Positions 39,646 through 47,991 of a stretch of DNA of 64,000 bases are shown piece after piece. Each line of letters starts with the position of its first letter. Within the stretch, counting starts at the first letter, position 1. The notes beneath the pieces were generated by a model, which saw only the letters and a program-made list of their open reading frames with translations, did not search any database and was not told where the DNA came from. A program made the position numbers and the translations under genes. The stretch covers positions 1 to 64,000 of the forward strand of contig JAJFGA010000028.1 in the NCBI GenBank assembly GCA_021776375.1, written 5' to 3'. Origin of the DNA: Hyphococcus sp. (lineage in GTDB: Bacteria > Pseudomonadota > Alphaproteobacteria > Caulobacterales > Parvularculaceae).

Positions 39646-40722
39646 ATGGAACACATTAAAAAGCTCGAAATCGAATTAGCCGCCAAGATCGCCGCCGCTT
39701 CCAACGAAGCAGCGCTCGAAGCGGTGCGTGTTGCTGCGCTCGGAAAAAAAGGCGCTGTTTCCGAGCGGATGAAAACCCTCGGAAAAATGAGCGCGGACGA
39801 GCGCAAACAGATGGGCCCGGCGCTGAACGGGCTGAAGGCGCGCATAACGCAAGCGGTTGAGGCGCGCAAGGCGACATTAGAGGCCGCCGCCCTTGACGCG
39901 CGACTGGCTTCAGAGAAGGTCGACATCACGCTTCCCGTGCGGCCTTCGCCCAAAGGCAAGATCCACCCTGTCAGCCAGGTGACGGAGGAGGTTGTCGCTA
40001 TCTTTTCCGCGATGGGCTTTGACGTCGCCGAAGGCCCGGATATTGAAGATGATTTTCACAATTTTACGGCGCTGAATTTCCCCGCCGACCATCCGGCGCG
40101 CGATATGCACGACACGTTTTTCTTTGAGCCGAAAGCGGACGGCGAGCGCATGTTGCTGCGCACGCATACCTCGCCCGTGCAAATCCGCACCATGAAAACG
40201 CAGCCGCCGCCGATCCGGATTATCATCCCGGGGCGGACTTATCGTTGCGATTCAGACCAGACCCACACGCCGATGTTCCATCAGGTCGAGGGGCTGGTGA
40301 TCGATCGGCAAACCAATATGGGCCATTTGAAAGGCACGCTCGAAGCCTTCTGCAAAGCGTTCTTTGAGGTCGATAGCGTCAAGACGCGGTTTCGCCCGCA
40401 TTTCTTTCCGTTCACGGAACCTTCGGCGGAAATGGATATCGGTTATGAGCGTGTAGGGAAGGAAATCCGCATCGGCCAGGGCGCCGATTGGATGGAGATT
40501 TTGGGCTGCGGTATGGTGCATCCGAATGTTTTGGAAAATTGCGGCCTTGACCCAGACGACTTTCAAGGCTTCGCCTTTGGCATGGGCATAGATCGCCTGG
40601 CTATGCTAAAATACGGCATTCCCGACCTGCGTGATTTCTTCGCCGCTGACGCGCGGTGGCTTGAACATTACGGCTTTGACCCGCTGGACCAGCCAAACCT
40701 GGCGACGGGATTGTCGCGATAA
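39646..40722 (+). CDS. pheS: Phenylalanyl-tRNA synthetase alpha subunit
   Basis: [53 protein letters not shown]. Confidence 0.97.
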   Translation: MEHIKKLEIELAAKIAAASNEAALEAVRVAALGKKGAVSERMKTLGKMSADERKQMGPALNGLKARITQAVEARKATLEAAALDARLASEKVDITLPVRPSPKGKIHPVSQVTEEVVAIFSAMGFDVAEGPDIEDDFHNFTALNFPADHPARDMHDTFFFEPKADGERMLLRTHTSPVQIRTMKTQPPPIRIIIPGRTYRCDSDQTHTPMFHQVEGLVIDRQTNMGHLKGTLEAFCKAFFEVDSVKTRFRPHFFPFTEPSAEMDIGYERVGKEIRIGQGADWMEILGCGMVHPNVLENCGLDPDDFQGFAFGMGIDRLAMLKYGIPDLRDFFAADARWLEHYGFDPLDQPNLATGLSR

Positions 40723-40753
40723 AGCAAGGCATTGGAAGAAGGAGCGAGCGGCC

Positions 40754-41137
40754 ATGACCTACTATATTGCAAAAACCGTCACCGGTGATTTTGACGCTGT
40801 TATTGAGCGCGTCATCGTGGCGCTCAAAGCCGAAGGTTTCGGCGTCTTGACCGAGATCGATGTCGCCGCGACCCTGAAGAAAAAAATCGATGTCGATTTT
40901 CGCCCCTATCGTATTCTCGGCGCCTGTAATCCAAAAATGGCCCACAAGGCGCTGATGGCTGAAGACAAGATCGGCGTTATGTTGCCTTGTAATGTCATCG
41001 TTCAGAAAACGGATGAAGGCGTCGAAGTCGCAGCGGTAGACCCGAAAGCCTCGATGCAGGCGGTAGAAAACCCAAGCCTTACTGATATCGCCGGTCCGGT
41101 GAAAGAGGCGCTGACACGGGTTGTTGAGGGGCTGTAG
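40754..41137 (+). CDS. DUF302 domain protein
   Basis: MTYYIAKTVTGDFDAVIERVIVALKAEGFGVLTEIDVAATLKKKIDVDFRPYRILGACNPKMAHKAL...GVMLPCNVIV. Confidence 0.9.
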   Translation: MTYYIAKTVTGDFDAVIERVIVALKAEGFGVLTEIDVAATLKKKIDVDFRPYRILGACNPKMAHKALMAEDKIGVMLPCNVIVQKTDEGVEVAAVDPKASMQAVENPSLTDIAGPVKEALTRVVEGL

Positions 41138-41177
41138 ATGACGCATTTGAAACCAACTCTTTTGTTGAGAAAGAAAA

Positions 41178-43604
41178 ATGAAATTCACTCTTAGTTGGCT
41201 CAAAGAGCACCTGGAAACATCCGCCAGTCTCGACGATATTGTTGCGGCGATGGTCTCGGTTGGTCTTGAGGTTGAAGACGTCGAGAACCCGGCCGAGCGG
41301 CTGGCCGCATTCACGATTGGCGAAGTGCTGGAGGCGGATAAACATCCCGACGCCGATAAGCTGAAGATCTGCCGCGTCGCCACAAAAGACGGCGAGATGC
41401 AGATCGTCTGCGGCGCTCCGAATGCGCGCGCGGGGATCAAGATCGCCTATGCGCCGGTCGGCGCCTATGTTCCCGGCATCGACGTCACGCTTAAGAAAGC
41501 GAAAATCCGCGGTGTTGAAAGTTTCGGCATGATGTGTTCAGCGCGCGAGATGGAGCTTGGCGACGATCATGACGGGATTATCGAGGCGCCGGCGGAGGCT
41601 GCTGTCGGCGATCCGGTTGCGGGGTGGCTTGGCGTTAATGATCCAGTGATTGATTTTGAGGTCACGCCAAATCGTTCCGATACGAATGGTGTCAACGGCG
41701 TTGCGCGCGACCTTGCCGCCGCCGGGCTCGGCAAGTTGATCACGCCGCAACCGGTTGCGATTAAAGGTGACTTCCCTTGTGCACAAAAGATCGGTCTCCG
41801 TTTTTCTGATGCGACGCAAGATGCCTGTCCGGCTTTTGCGGGGCGCATTATCAAGAATGTTCAAAACGGCCCCAGCCCTCAATGGTTGCAGGACAAGTTG
41901 CGCGCCATAGGTTTGCGCCCAATCAATGCACTGGTCGATATCACAAATTATATGTCCTATGACCGCGCGCGGCCGCTTCATGTATATGACGCCGACAAAC
42001 TAAACGGCGAAATCCACGCCCGGCTCGGCGAGCGCGGCGAAACCTTCCTTGCGTTGGACGGCAAGGAATATGTGGCCGATGAGACCATGACGGTGATCGC
42101 CGACGATAATGGTGTAGTAGGGCTCGGCGGGGTGATGGGCGGCGAGAGCACCGGTTGCACGCCCGAGACCACGAGCGTCTTTATCGAATGCGCCTGTTTC
42201 GATCCCCTGCGCACAGCAAAGACAGGGCGAAAAACCGGCATTAATTCTGATGCGCGCTATCGTTTTGAACGCGGTGTTGACCCCGACTTTGTTATGCCTG
42301 GGCTGGAAATGGCGACGCGGCTGGTGATGGACATGTGCGGTGGTGCGCCGAGCGAGATCACGCTTTCCGGGAGTATTCCGCAGACTGATCATGTTGTTCT
42401 GTTTCCGCCATCGGAGGTCACACGCCTCACGGGCATGAAGACCTCGCCTGAGAATTGCGAGAGCATCTTGACCGCGCTCGGCTTCGCTGTCGCCAAGTCC
42501 GACCCGTGGCAGGTGACGGCGCCGAGCTGGCGCCCGGATATTGGCGGCAAGGCCGATCTTGTCGAGGAAATTGCGCGCATTATTGGGTTCGATCACTTGC
42601 CAACGCAGATGTTGCCGCAACGCGCCGCTGTTGAAATGCCGAAGCTGACGCTGTCGCAGGACCGGCGCCGGCTGGCGCGCCGGGGGCTCGCCGCTCATGG
42701 TCTTCATGAGATTGTCACCTGGTCGTTCATGGATGCGCGCGCCGCGGCGTTGTTTTGTCCGCAAGTTGAACATAGCGGCGAAGAGTGGCTGAAGGCGCAA
42801 GGGCTTATACTCGCTAATCCGATTTCTTCCGATCTTGCGGCGATGCGTCCGTCAATCCTGCCGAACCTCGCCGCCGCCCTTCAGCGCAATGCCGACCATG
42901 GCCGCAATGACCTGGCGCTGTTTGAGGTCGCGCCCGTCTATCAAGGGGACACTCCTGACAAACAGATAAATGTCGCCGCCGGCGCGCGTCGTTCTAGCCC
43001 GCCGCGACACTGGCAGGGCGCGGAGGCGCCAGCCAATGTGTTTGATGTAAAAGCCGACGCGCTTGTCGCGCTTGACGCCGCCGGCGCGCCGCTGGCGAGC
43101 CTGCAGGCGAGCGCTGATGCTCCATCCTGGTACCACCCGGGCCGTTCCGGCGTCTTGCGCCTCGGCCCCAAGGTGCTGGCGCATTTTGGCGAGCTGCACC
43201 CGGGCGTGTTGAAGGCGATGGACATTGACGGTTCGGTGCACGGGTTTGAAGTTTTCCTCGACACCATTCCAACGCCGAAGAAAAAGCCGACCAAAACCCG
43301 GCCCGCGCTCAACGCATCGGAGCTTTTGGCGTTAACCCGGGATTTTGCGTTTGTCGTCGACGAAGACATCGCTGCTGCGGTGCTGTTAAAAGCGGTTCTT
43401 GGCGCTGACAAAAAATACATTACCGGGGTTCGATTGTTTGACGTTTATCGCGGCAAGGGTGTTGACGACGGCAAGAAATCGCTAGCGGTCGAGGTTGCCA
43501 TTCAACCGCAGGGCAAGACCTTCACCGATGAGGAAATCGAAGCGATTGCCGCCAGGATCGTCGCCCAGGCGACAAAAGCAACGGGCGGGGTTTTGCGGGC
43601 GTAA
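41178..43604 (+). CDS. pheT: Phenylalanyl-tRNA synthetase beta subunit
   Basis: MKFTLSWLKEHLETSASLDDIVAAMVSVGLEVEDVENPAERLAAFTIGEVLEADKHPDADKLKICRV. Confidence 0.97.
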   Translation: MKFTLSWLKEHLETSASLDDIVAAMVSVGLEVEDVENPAERLAAFTIGEVLEADKHPDADKLKICRVATKDGEMQIVCGAPNARAGIKIAYAPVGAYVPGIDVTLKKAKIRGVESFGMMCSAREMELGDDHDGIIEAPAEAAVGDPVAGWLGVNDPVIDFEVTPNRSDTNGVNGVARDLAAAGLGKLITPQPVAIKGDFPCAQKIGLRFSDATQDACPAFAGRIIKNVQNGPSPQWLQDKLRAIGLRPINALVDITNYMSYDRARPLHVYDADKLNGEIHARLGERGETFLALDGKEYVADETMTVIADDNGVVGLGGVMGGESTGCTPETTSVFIECACFDPLRTAKTGRKTGINSDARYRFERGVDPDFVMPGLEMATRLVMDMCGGAPSEITLSGSIPQTDHVVLFPPSEVTRLTGMKTSPENCESILTALGFAVAKSDPWQVTAPSWRPDIGGKADLVEEIARIIGFDHLPTQMLPQRAAVEMPKLTLSQDRRRLARRGLAAHGLHEIVTWSFMDARAAALFCPQVEHSGEEWLKAQGLILANPISSDLAAMRPSILPNLAAALQRNADHGRNDLALFEVAPVYQGDTPDKQINVAAGARRSSPPRHWQGAEAPANVFDVKADALVALDAAGAPLASLQASADAPSWYHPGRSGVLRLGPKVLAHFGELHPGVLKAMDIDGSVHGFEVFLDTIPTPKKKPTKTRPALNASELLALTRDFAFVVDEDIAAAVLLKAVLGADKKYITGVRLFDVYRGKGVDDGKKSLAVEVAIQPQGKTFTDEEIEAIAARIVAQATKATGGVLRA

Positions 43605-43691
43605 AGCCGAGCCTGTGCTGGCCAATAGCGGCTTGCAGATCGCGCGCCGCCAAGCTATGACGCGGTTTCCTTGAAGGCCCGGGAGGTTTGG

Positions 43692-43767
43692 GCCGCATTA
43701 GCTCAGTTGGTAGAGCACGTCATTCGTAATGACGGGGTCAGGTGTTCGAGTCACCTATGCGGCACCA
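43692..43767 (+). tRNA. tRNA-Thr, anticodon CGT, CCA encoded
   Basis: gccgcat...gctcagttggtagagc...cgtca-ttCGTaa-tgacg...aggtg-ttcgagt-cacct...atgcggc-acca cloverleaf. Confidence 0.97.
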
Positions 43768-44099
43768 CTTACATAAAATTTCTAAATTTTTACAATAGTT
43801 TGCGACGCTCGTACGCCACCTTTCAAACTATTCTTGATGACGATCTCAATCGCAATGATGTTGATGATGCAAGGTGGGCATCCAAAATCGGGATAAGGAG
43901 GAAAATCATTTCCGCTTCCTAATCGGTTCGGTTGGCGTGATTTCAATCGGTGAGTTCAACGAAGATCATTTGCGCATCCCGTATATACGAAAGGCGACCA
44001 CGACCCTTCCCTAATCTGAACGCTGTAATAGGAAAATGAAGCGTCACCCCAGGATCAAGCTTGCAATTAAGAAAAGAAATTAACGTTTCCAAATATCAC

Positions 44100-45002
44100 T
44101 TAATGATCCAGAGATTCGTACACCGGTGTGATAATGCGCTCCGCTGTTATAAACCCCTGCCCCCATTTGCCATTGGTGTCAGACAGCGGATCAGCGGCGA
44201 CGATTTCGCGAAGCGTTTCGCCATTTTCCATTCTCGTATTTACGCGCATCCGTACGGAATTTAACATGTCATAATAGGAAATAAGATCGCTCTCAGATGC
44301 GAGTGGCCCGTGGCCGGGAATGATCTTCCAGCTGTCATCAACAATATTTAGCGCTACATCCACAGCAGCTATTATGCCATCAATGCTACCTCCCGAACTC
44401 GTATCAATAAACGGATAATTGCCGTTAAAAAACACGTCGCCCATGTGAATTATTTTGGCATCTTCAAAAATAATCATTGAATCGCCGTCTGTATGGCCAT
44501 GCGGTGAGTGAATGAGCCGGGCGTTTTCGCCATTGAGATAAAATGACAAATCGCTTCTAAAGGTGATATCCGGAAGCGCCTCTTTGGGTCTTGGCTCTAC
44601 TTTTGCGTCGATCGCCTTGATAAATTGCTTCGTGCCTAACCGCTTTCGAACATTTTCATGTGCAACAATATACGCCCCGATTTCTGAAAAATTCTCATTG
44701 CCCCCTGTGTGATCACCATGCCAATGCGTATTGATAACAAAATTGATTGATCCGCCACCTAACTCCTCAATTTTGGCAACTATTTTTTTGGTTAAAGGAG
44801 CAAACTGATCATCAATTAGGAATACTCCATCCTCGCCCATGGAAACGCCTATATTTCCACCAAGACTGGATAGCATATAAATGCCTCTACCAAGGTCATG
44901 AGACTCGACGACGGCATTATCTATATCCGCTTGCGCCAGTGCTGTTGCGCTCGAAGCTACAAAGAAGAGAACAGATACATGTACTAGATGTTTTAAACTC
45001 AT
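44100..45002 (-). CDS. Secreted MBL-fold metallohydrolase
   Basis: Signal peptide; INTHWHGDHTGGNENF, HSPHGHTDGDS, HMGDVFFNGNYPF, IPGHGPL. Confidence 0.88.
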   Translation of the reverse strand: MSLKHLVHVSVLFFVASSATALAQADIDNAVVESHDLGRGIYMLSSLGGNIGVSMGEDGVFLIDDQFAPLTKKIVAKIEELGGGSINFVINTHWHGDHTGGNENFSEIGAYIVAHENVRKRLGTKQFIKAIDAKVEPRPKEALPDITFRSDLSFYLNGENARLIHSPHGHTDGDSMIIFEDAKIIHMGDVFFNGNYPFIDTSSGGSIDGIIAAVDVALNIVDDSWKIIPGHGPLASESDLISYYDMLNSVRMRVNTRMENGETLREIVAADPLSDTNGKWGQGFITAERIITPVYESLDH

Positions 45003-45291
45003 TGTTGTGGGCTTTCTTTCGGCTGAGCCTGCCGGTCAGGATTTAATCCGCCAGATCAAATGTTAATATTCAGCATGCGTTGTAATAATTGTTTGCCGGT
45101 GGTGTAAAACGGCGGCATCCCAGACCTCCCCACCGCAAGGCAATATAGCGCGAGGCTATCTGTTTGCGCTATTACTTTGTTATCACAAGCCTGTGAAGGC
45201 AAATAATTTGACAAATAGTATATATTATGCAAATGTTTTGAGTTCGTTTAGCCGCTTGCGATGGCGATTGCAAAGAATTTTCAGATTACTC

Positions 45292-45726
45292 ATGGACAAT
45301 ACTGACAAGCAAATCCTAGCCGTTCTCCAACATGACGGACGCATTACAAATATCGAACTCGCCAAAAGGGTCGGTCTTACTCATTCTGCGTGCGCGCGAC
45401 GCATCCAACGTTTGGAGAGTGACGGCGTCATTCGCGGATATAAGGCATTGATTGATAGACAAGCTGTTGGTCTAACGGTTCACGCTTTTATCGGCGTCAC
45501 GTGCTCTCCGGATACGGACTTTCGGGACGCCGCACGGCGACTGAGCAAAATTGAGCATACAGTCAGCTGCTATGTCATGAGCGGCGAGTTCGATATCATG
45601 CTGGAGGTGCTCGCAGAGGACATGGATAGCCTATCGCTGATAATCCTTGACTACGTTTTAAAGACACAGGGCGTGCGCGCATCGCGGAGCGTGTTCGTGC
45701 TTGAAGATGTTGGAATGGTCACATAG
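45292..45726 (+). CDS. Lrp/AsnC family transcriptional regulator
   Basis: MDNTDKQILAVLQHDGRITNIELAKRVGLTHSACARRIQRLESDGVIRGYKALID. Confidence 0.95.
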   Translation: MDNTDKQILAVLQHDGRITNIELAKRVGLTHSACARRIQRLESDGVIRGYKALIDRQAVGLTVHAFIGVTCSPDTDFRDAARRLSKIEHTVSCYVMSGEFDIMLEVLAEDMDSLSLIILDYVLKTQGVRASRSVFVLEDVGMVT

Positions 45727-46028
45727 CGCCGCATATCGTGACAAGGGCTAGCGGATCAATGAACTCTTATTGTCAACAACCGCACTGCAACTCTGATTTC
45801 GCTGATGCCACGCCACAAAAGCAACCTTCGAGATTCAGGAATGCACTGCAGGCAATGGCAACCTTCTTCATACGCAAATAGTTTGCACCGTACGCTGTGC
45901 GGCATGTCAATTTCGCAAATGGCTTGAGCAAAAGATCCGATCACCGAATAGTGATCGCGAAGGGTAACAACGAATCTGGTAATTGGCGCCGTCACACAAT
46001 CATTATGCGACAAAACGGGAGGTAAGTT

Positions 46029-46469
46029 ATGAATAAGGCAATCACGTTTGCAGTACTGGCATTGCTCGCGCCATACCCAGCTCACGCGCAAAACATAGAC
46101 GCAACAACGTCTGTTCGCACGGCGATTCTCGATTTCGTGGAGGGATGTTATGACGGCGATACAGAGCGCGTGGCGCGCGCTTTTCACCCAAATTTGGACA
46201 AAGGCGGCTTTTGGCAACGCCCCGACGGAACCGTTAGCAGCGGAACACATTCCTATCATGAAATCATAGAGGAGTGCAGAACGCTTTATACTGAACGAGT
46301 ACAGCTTCCTGATGAGCCCAAAATGGACATCACGATTTTCGAAATTCTCGATCTTACTGCAAGCGCGAAATTAACCGCCGAATGGGGTACTGATTTCTTC
46401 CACTTAGCAAAATACGACGGCCACTGGCTAATAAAAAACTCGCTGGGTGAGGCGCATCGAGCCGAGTAG
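46029..46469 (+). CDS. Secreted NTF2-like (lumazine-binding-like) family protein
   Basis: Signal peptide MNKAITFAVLALLAPYPAHA; ILDFVEGCYDGDTERVARAFHPNLDKGGFWQ...AEWGTDFFHLAKYDGHWLIKNSL. Confidence 0.8.
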   Translation: MNKAITFAVLALLAPYPAHAQNIDATTSVRTAILDFVEGCYDGDTERVARAFHPNLDKGGFWQRPDGTVSSGTHSYHEIIEECRTLYTERVQLPDEPKMDITIFEILDLTASAKLTAEWGTDFFHLAKYDGHWLIKNSLGEAHRAE

Positions 46470-46575
46470 GAATACGTTCACTAGCATCCAAAATTAAATT
46501 CGCCCGCTTAGGATTGCCCGTCAGCAAATATTTGAATTTGGTATTCAGCGAAAAGTGCGTTCATAAAATTGAGCG

Positions 46576-47337
46576 CTACCATTTATTGAGGAGCGCATGC
46601 TCTTCGTCAGCATCAAGCGGTTCATCTGAAATGAGGCCGTCAACAAACTCATCAAATTGGGCGTTGAACCCTGCGGATGCGGTTGAGTAGACGCCATCTT
46701 CTACATTTTGTGCGGGCACAAGAGCGACAAGTTGGACTTCCCATGTCGTTGTTTTGCGGCAGGCCACAGCACGGTTAGTCAATTCGTTCTGCGTCACCAT
46801 GAACTCACGACAGTAATCGCCATTGACTGACATAAATGTCAGCGACGGCGTTATCGCGGCATCGTTTGTTGCGTTGATAATATATGTATCAAGGCTCGCG
46901 ACTTTCTCGAGCGCATGATGAAGAGGGCTGGTTTTATCAAGGGCGCCGGCAGCCAGAACATTGTTACGCTGTACGGCTGTGCCGGTTGGTGTAATTTGCA
47001 TGCCCAAACCAAGCCCAACAACAAGCATCATGGATGCAGCAATTGGCATCGCCCATTGCTGTGCTGCTCTTGGCAGGCGATGAAATGGAAAGGGCACGAC
47101 ATTTTGTGGGCGCTCAGCAGTATCAGTTGATTCAAGCATATCAAGCACGGCCTGTGGCATAGGCGTCTTGTCAATGTCGCTATAGGCGGCGACAATCAAA
47201 TGATTGGAGCTTTTTAGTTGCTCAACCCTTCTCGCAAGCCTGTCATCTTGTTGTAGCGCCTGGCTAATCATGTCCAATTCACTATCAGCCAGTTCGCCAT
47301 CGATATAGGCAGAGAGTTTTTCGTCCGTAATCGTCAT
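46576..47337 (-). CDS. Anti-sigma factor, single-TM with C-terminal extracytoplasmic domain
   Basis: MTITDEKLSAYIDGELADSELDMISQALQQDDRLARRVEQLK; TM WAMPIAASMMLVVGLGLGM; directly after the sigma gene. Confidence 0.85.
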   Translation of the reverse strand: MTITDEKLSAYIDGELADSELDMISQALQQDDRLARRVEQLKSSNHLIVAAYSDIDKTPMPQAVLDMLESTDTAERPQNVVPFPFHRLPRAAQQWAMPIAASMMLVVGLGLGMQITPTGTAVQRNNVLAAGALDKTSPLHHALEKVASLDTYIINATNDAAITPSLTFMSVNGDYCREFMVTQNELTNRAVACRKTTTWEVQLVALVPAQNVEDGVYSTASAGFNAQFDEFVDGLISDEPLDADEEHALLNKW

Positions 47338-47339
47338 GA

Positions 47340-47870
47340 TTAGGCTCCAATAATCGCATTTGTTTCAATACCGGCGCCCTTCGCGCCAAGTGTTTTGATC
47401 AGCGCTTTGCGCGCCCTGGCAATGCGGCTCATGATTGTGCCGATTGGCGCGTCCAACGCTTGCGCTGCTTCAGCATAGGAAAAGCCTTCAAGAGCAACGA
47501 GTGATAAAGCCGCGCGTTGCTCATCGGGCAACGCACCCATCGCTTTATTCACTTCGTTGAAGGCTATTTTATCCATCATCATTCGTTCTCCATCGACCTT
47601 TTCTTCGCCGCCAATCTTGCCACTTTCGACCGCTGCACCCCGTACTTTTCGTGACCGTATCTCGTCGATCCAGATATTTTTGCACACACGAAACGCCCAT
47701 TTTCCCAAATTCACGTCATCGGGCGCGCCCTTCTTCAATACGCGTTCAACCGTCGCCTGTAGTAAGTCATCGGCGTCAGCGCGAGCGCCCGTAAGCGCAT
47801 ACGCATATCGGCGTAACCGCGGTAATAGCTCGACAATGCCTTGACGCAGCGCGTCCGTTTTCATCGACAT
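47340..47870 (-). CDS. ECF-type RNA polymerase sigma factor
   Basis: LRRYAYALTGARADADDLLQATVERVLKK...WAFRVCKNIWIDEIRSRKVRG...LPDEQRAALSLVALEGFSYAEAAQALDAPIGTIMSRIARARKAL. Confidence 0.94.
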   Translation of the reverse strand: MSMKTDALRQGIVELLPRLRRYAYALTGARADADDLLQATVERVLKKGAPDDVNLGKWAFRVCKNIWIDEIRSRKVRGAAVESGKIGGEEKVDGERMMMDKIAFNEVNKAMGALPDEQRAALSLVALEGFSYAEAAQALDAPIGTIMSRIARARKALIKTLGAKGAGIETNAIIGA

Positions 47871-47880
47871 TCACCCTATT

Positions 47881-47907
47881 GACGTGCTGGGTCTCGAAAT
47901 TATTCCC
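47881..47907 (-). promoter_or_regulatory. Candidate ECF promoter for the sigma gene: GGGAAT-N17-CGTC
   Basis: Minus strand GGGAATAATTTCGAGACCCAGCACGTC immediately upstream of 47870. Confidence 0.65.
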
Positions 47908-47915
47908 TAAAAAGT

Positions 47916-47942
47916 GGGAATTTTCCCTACTTTCGAAACGTC
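47916..47942 (+). promoter_or_regulatory. Candidate ECF promoter for the subtilase gene: GGGAAT-N17-CGTC
   Basis: GGGAATTTTCCCTACTTTCGAAACGTC, 49 bp before ATG 47992. Confidence 0.7.
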
Positions 47943-47991
47943 ACCTTTACGATGTCGTATGATAGACTCGATTGGTTAAATTTGGTGAGAT

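Noticed and set aside
43671-43922. 83-aa plus-strand ORF
   Set aside because: Overlaps the whole tRNA-Thr; no protein family recognised
44100-45002. Second beta-lactamase
   Set aside because: HxHxDH-type motif (HWHGDH) and no B1 Cys ligand; general MBL-fold hydrolase more likely
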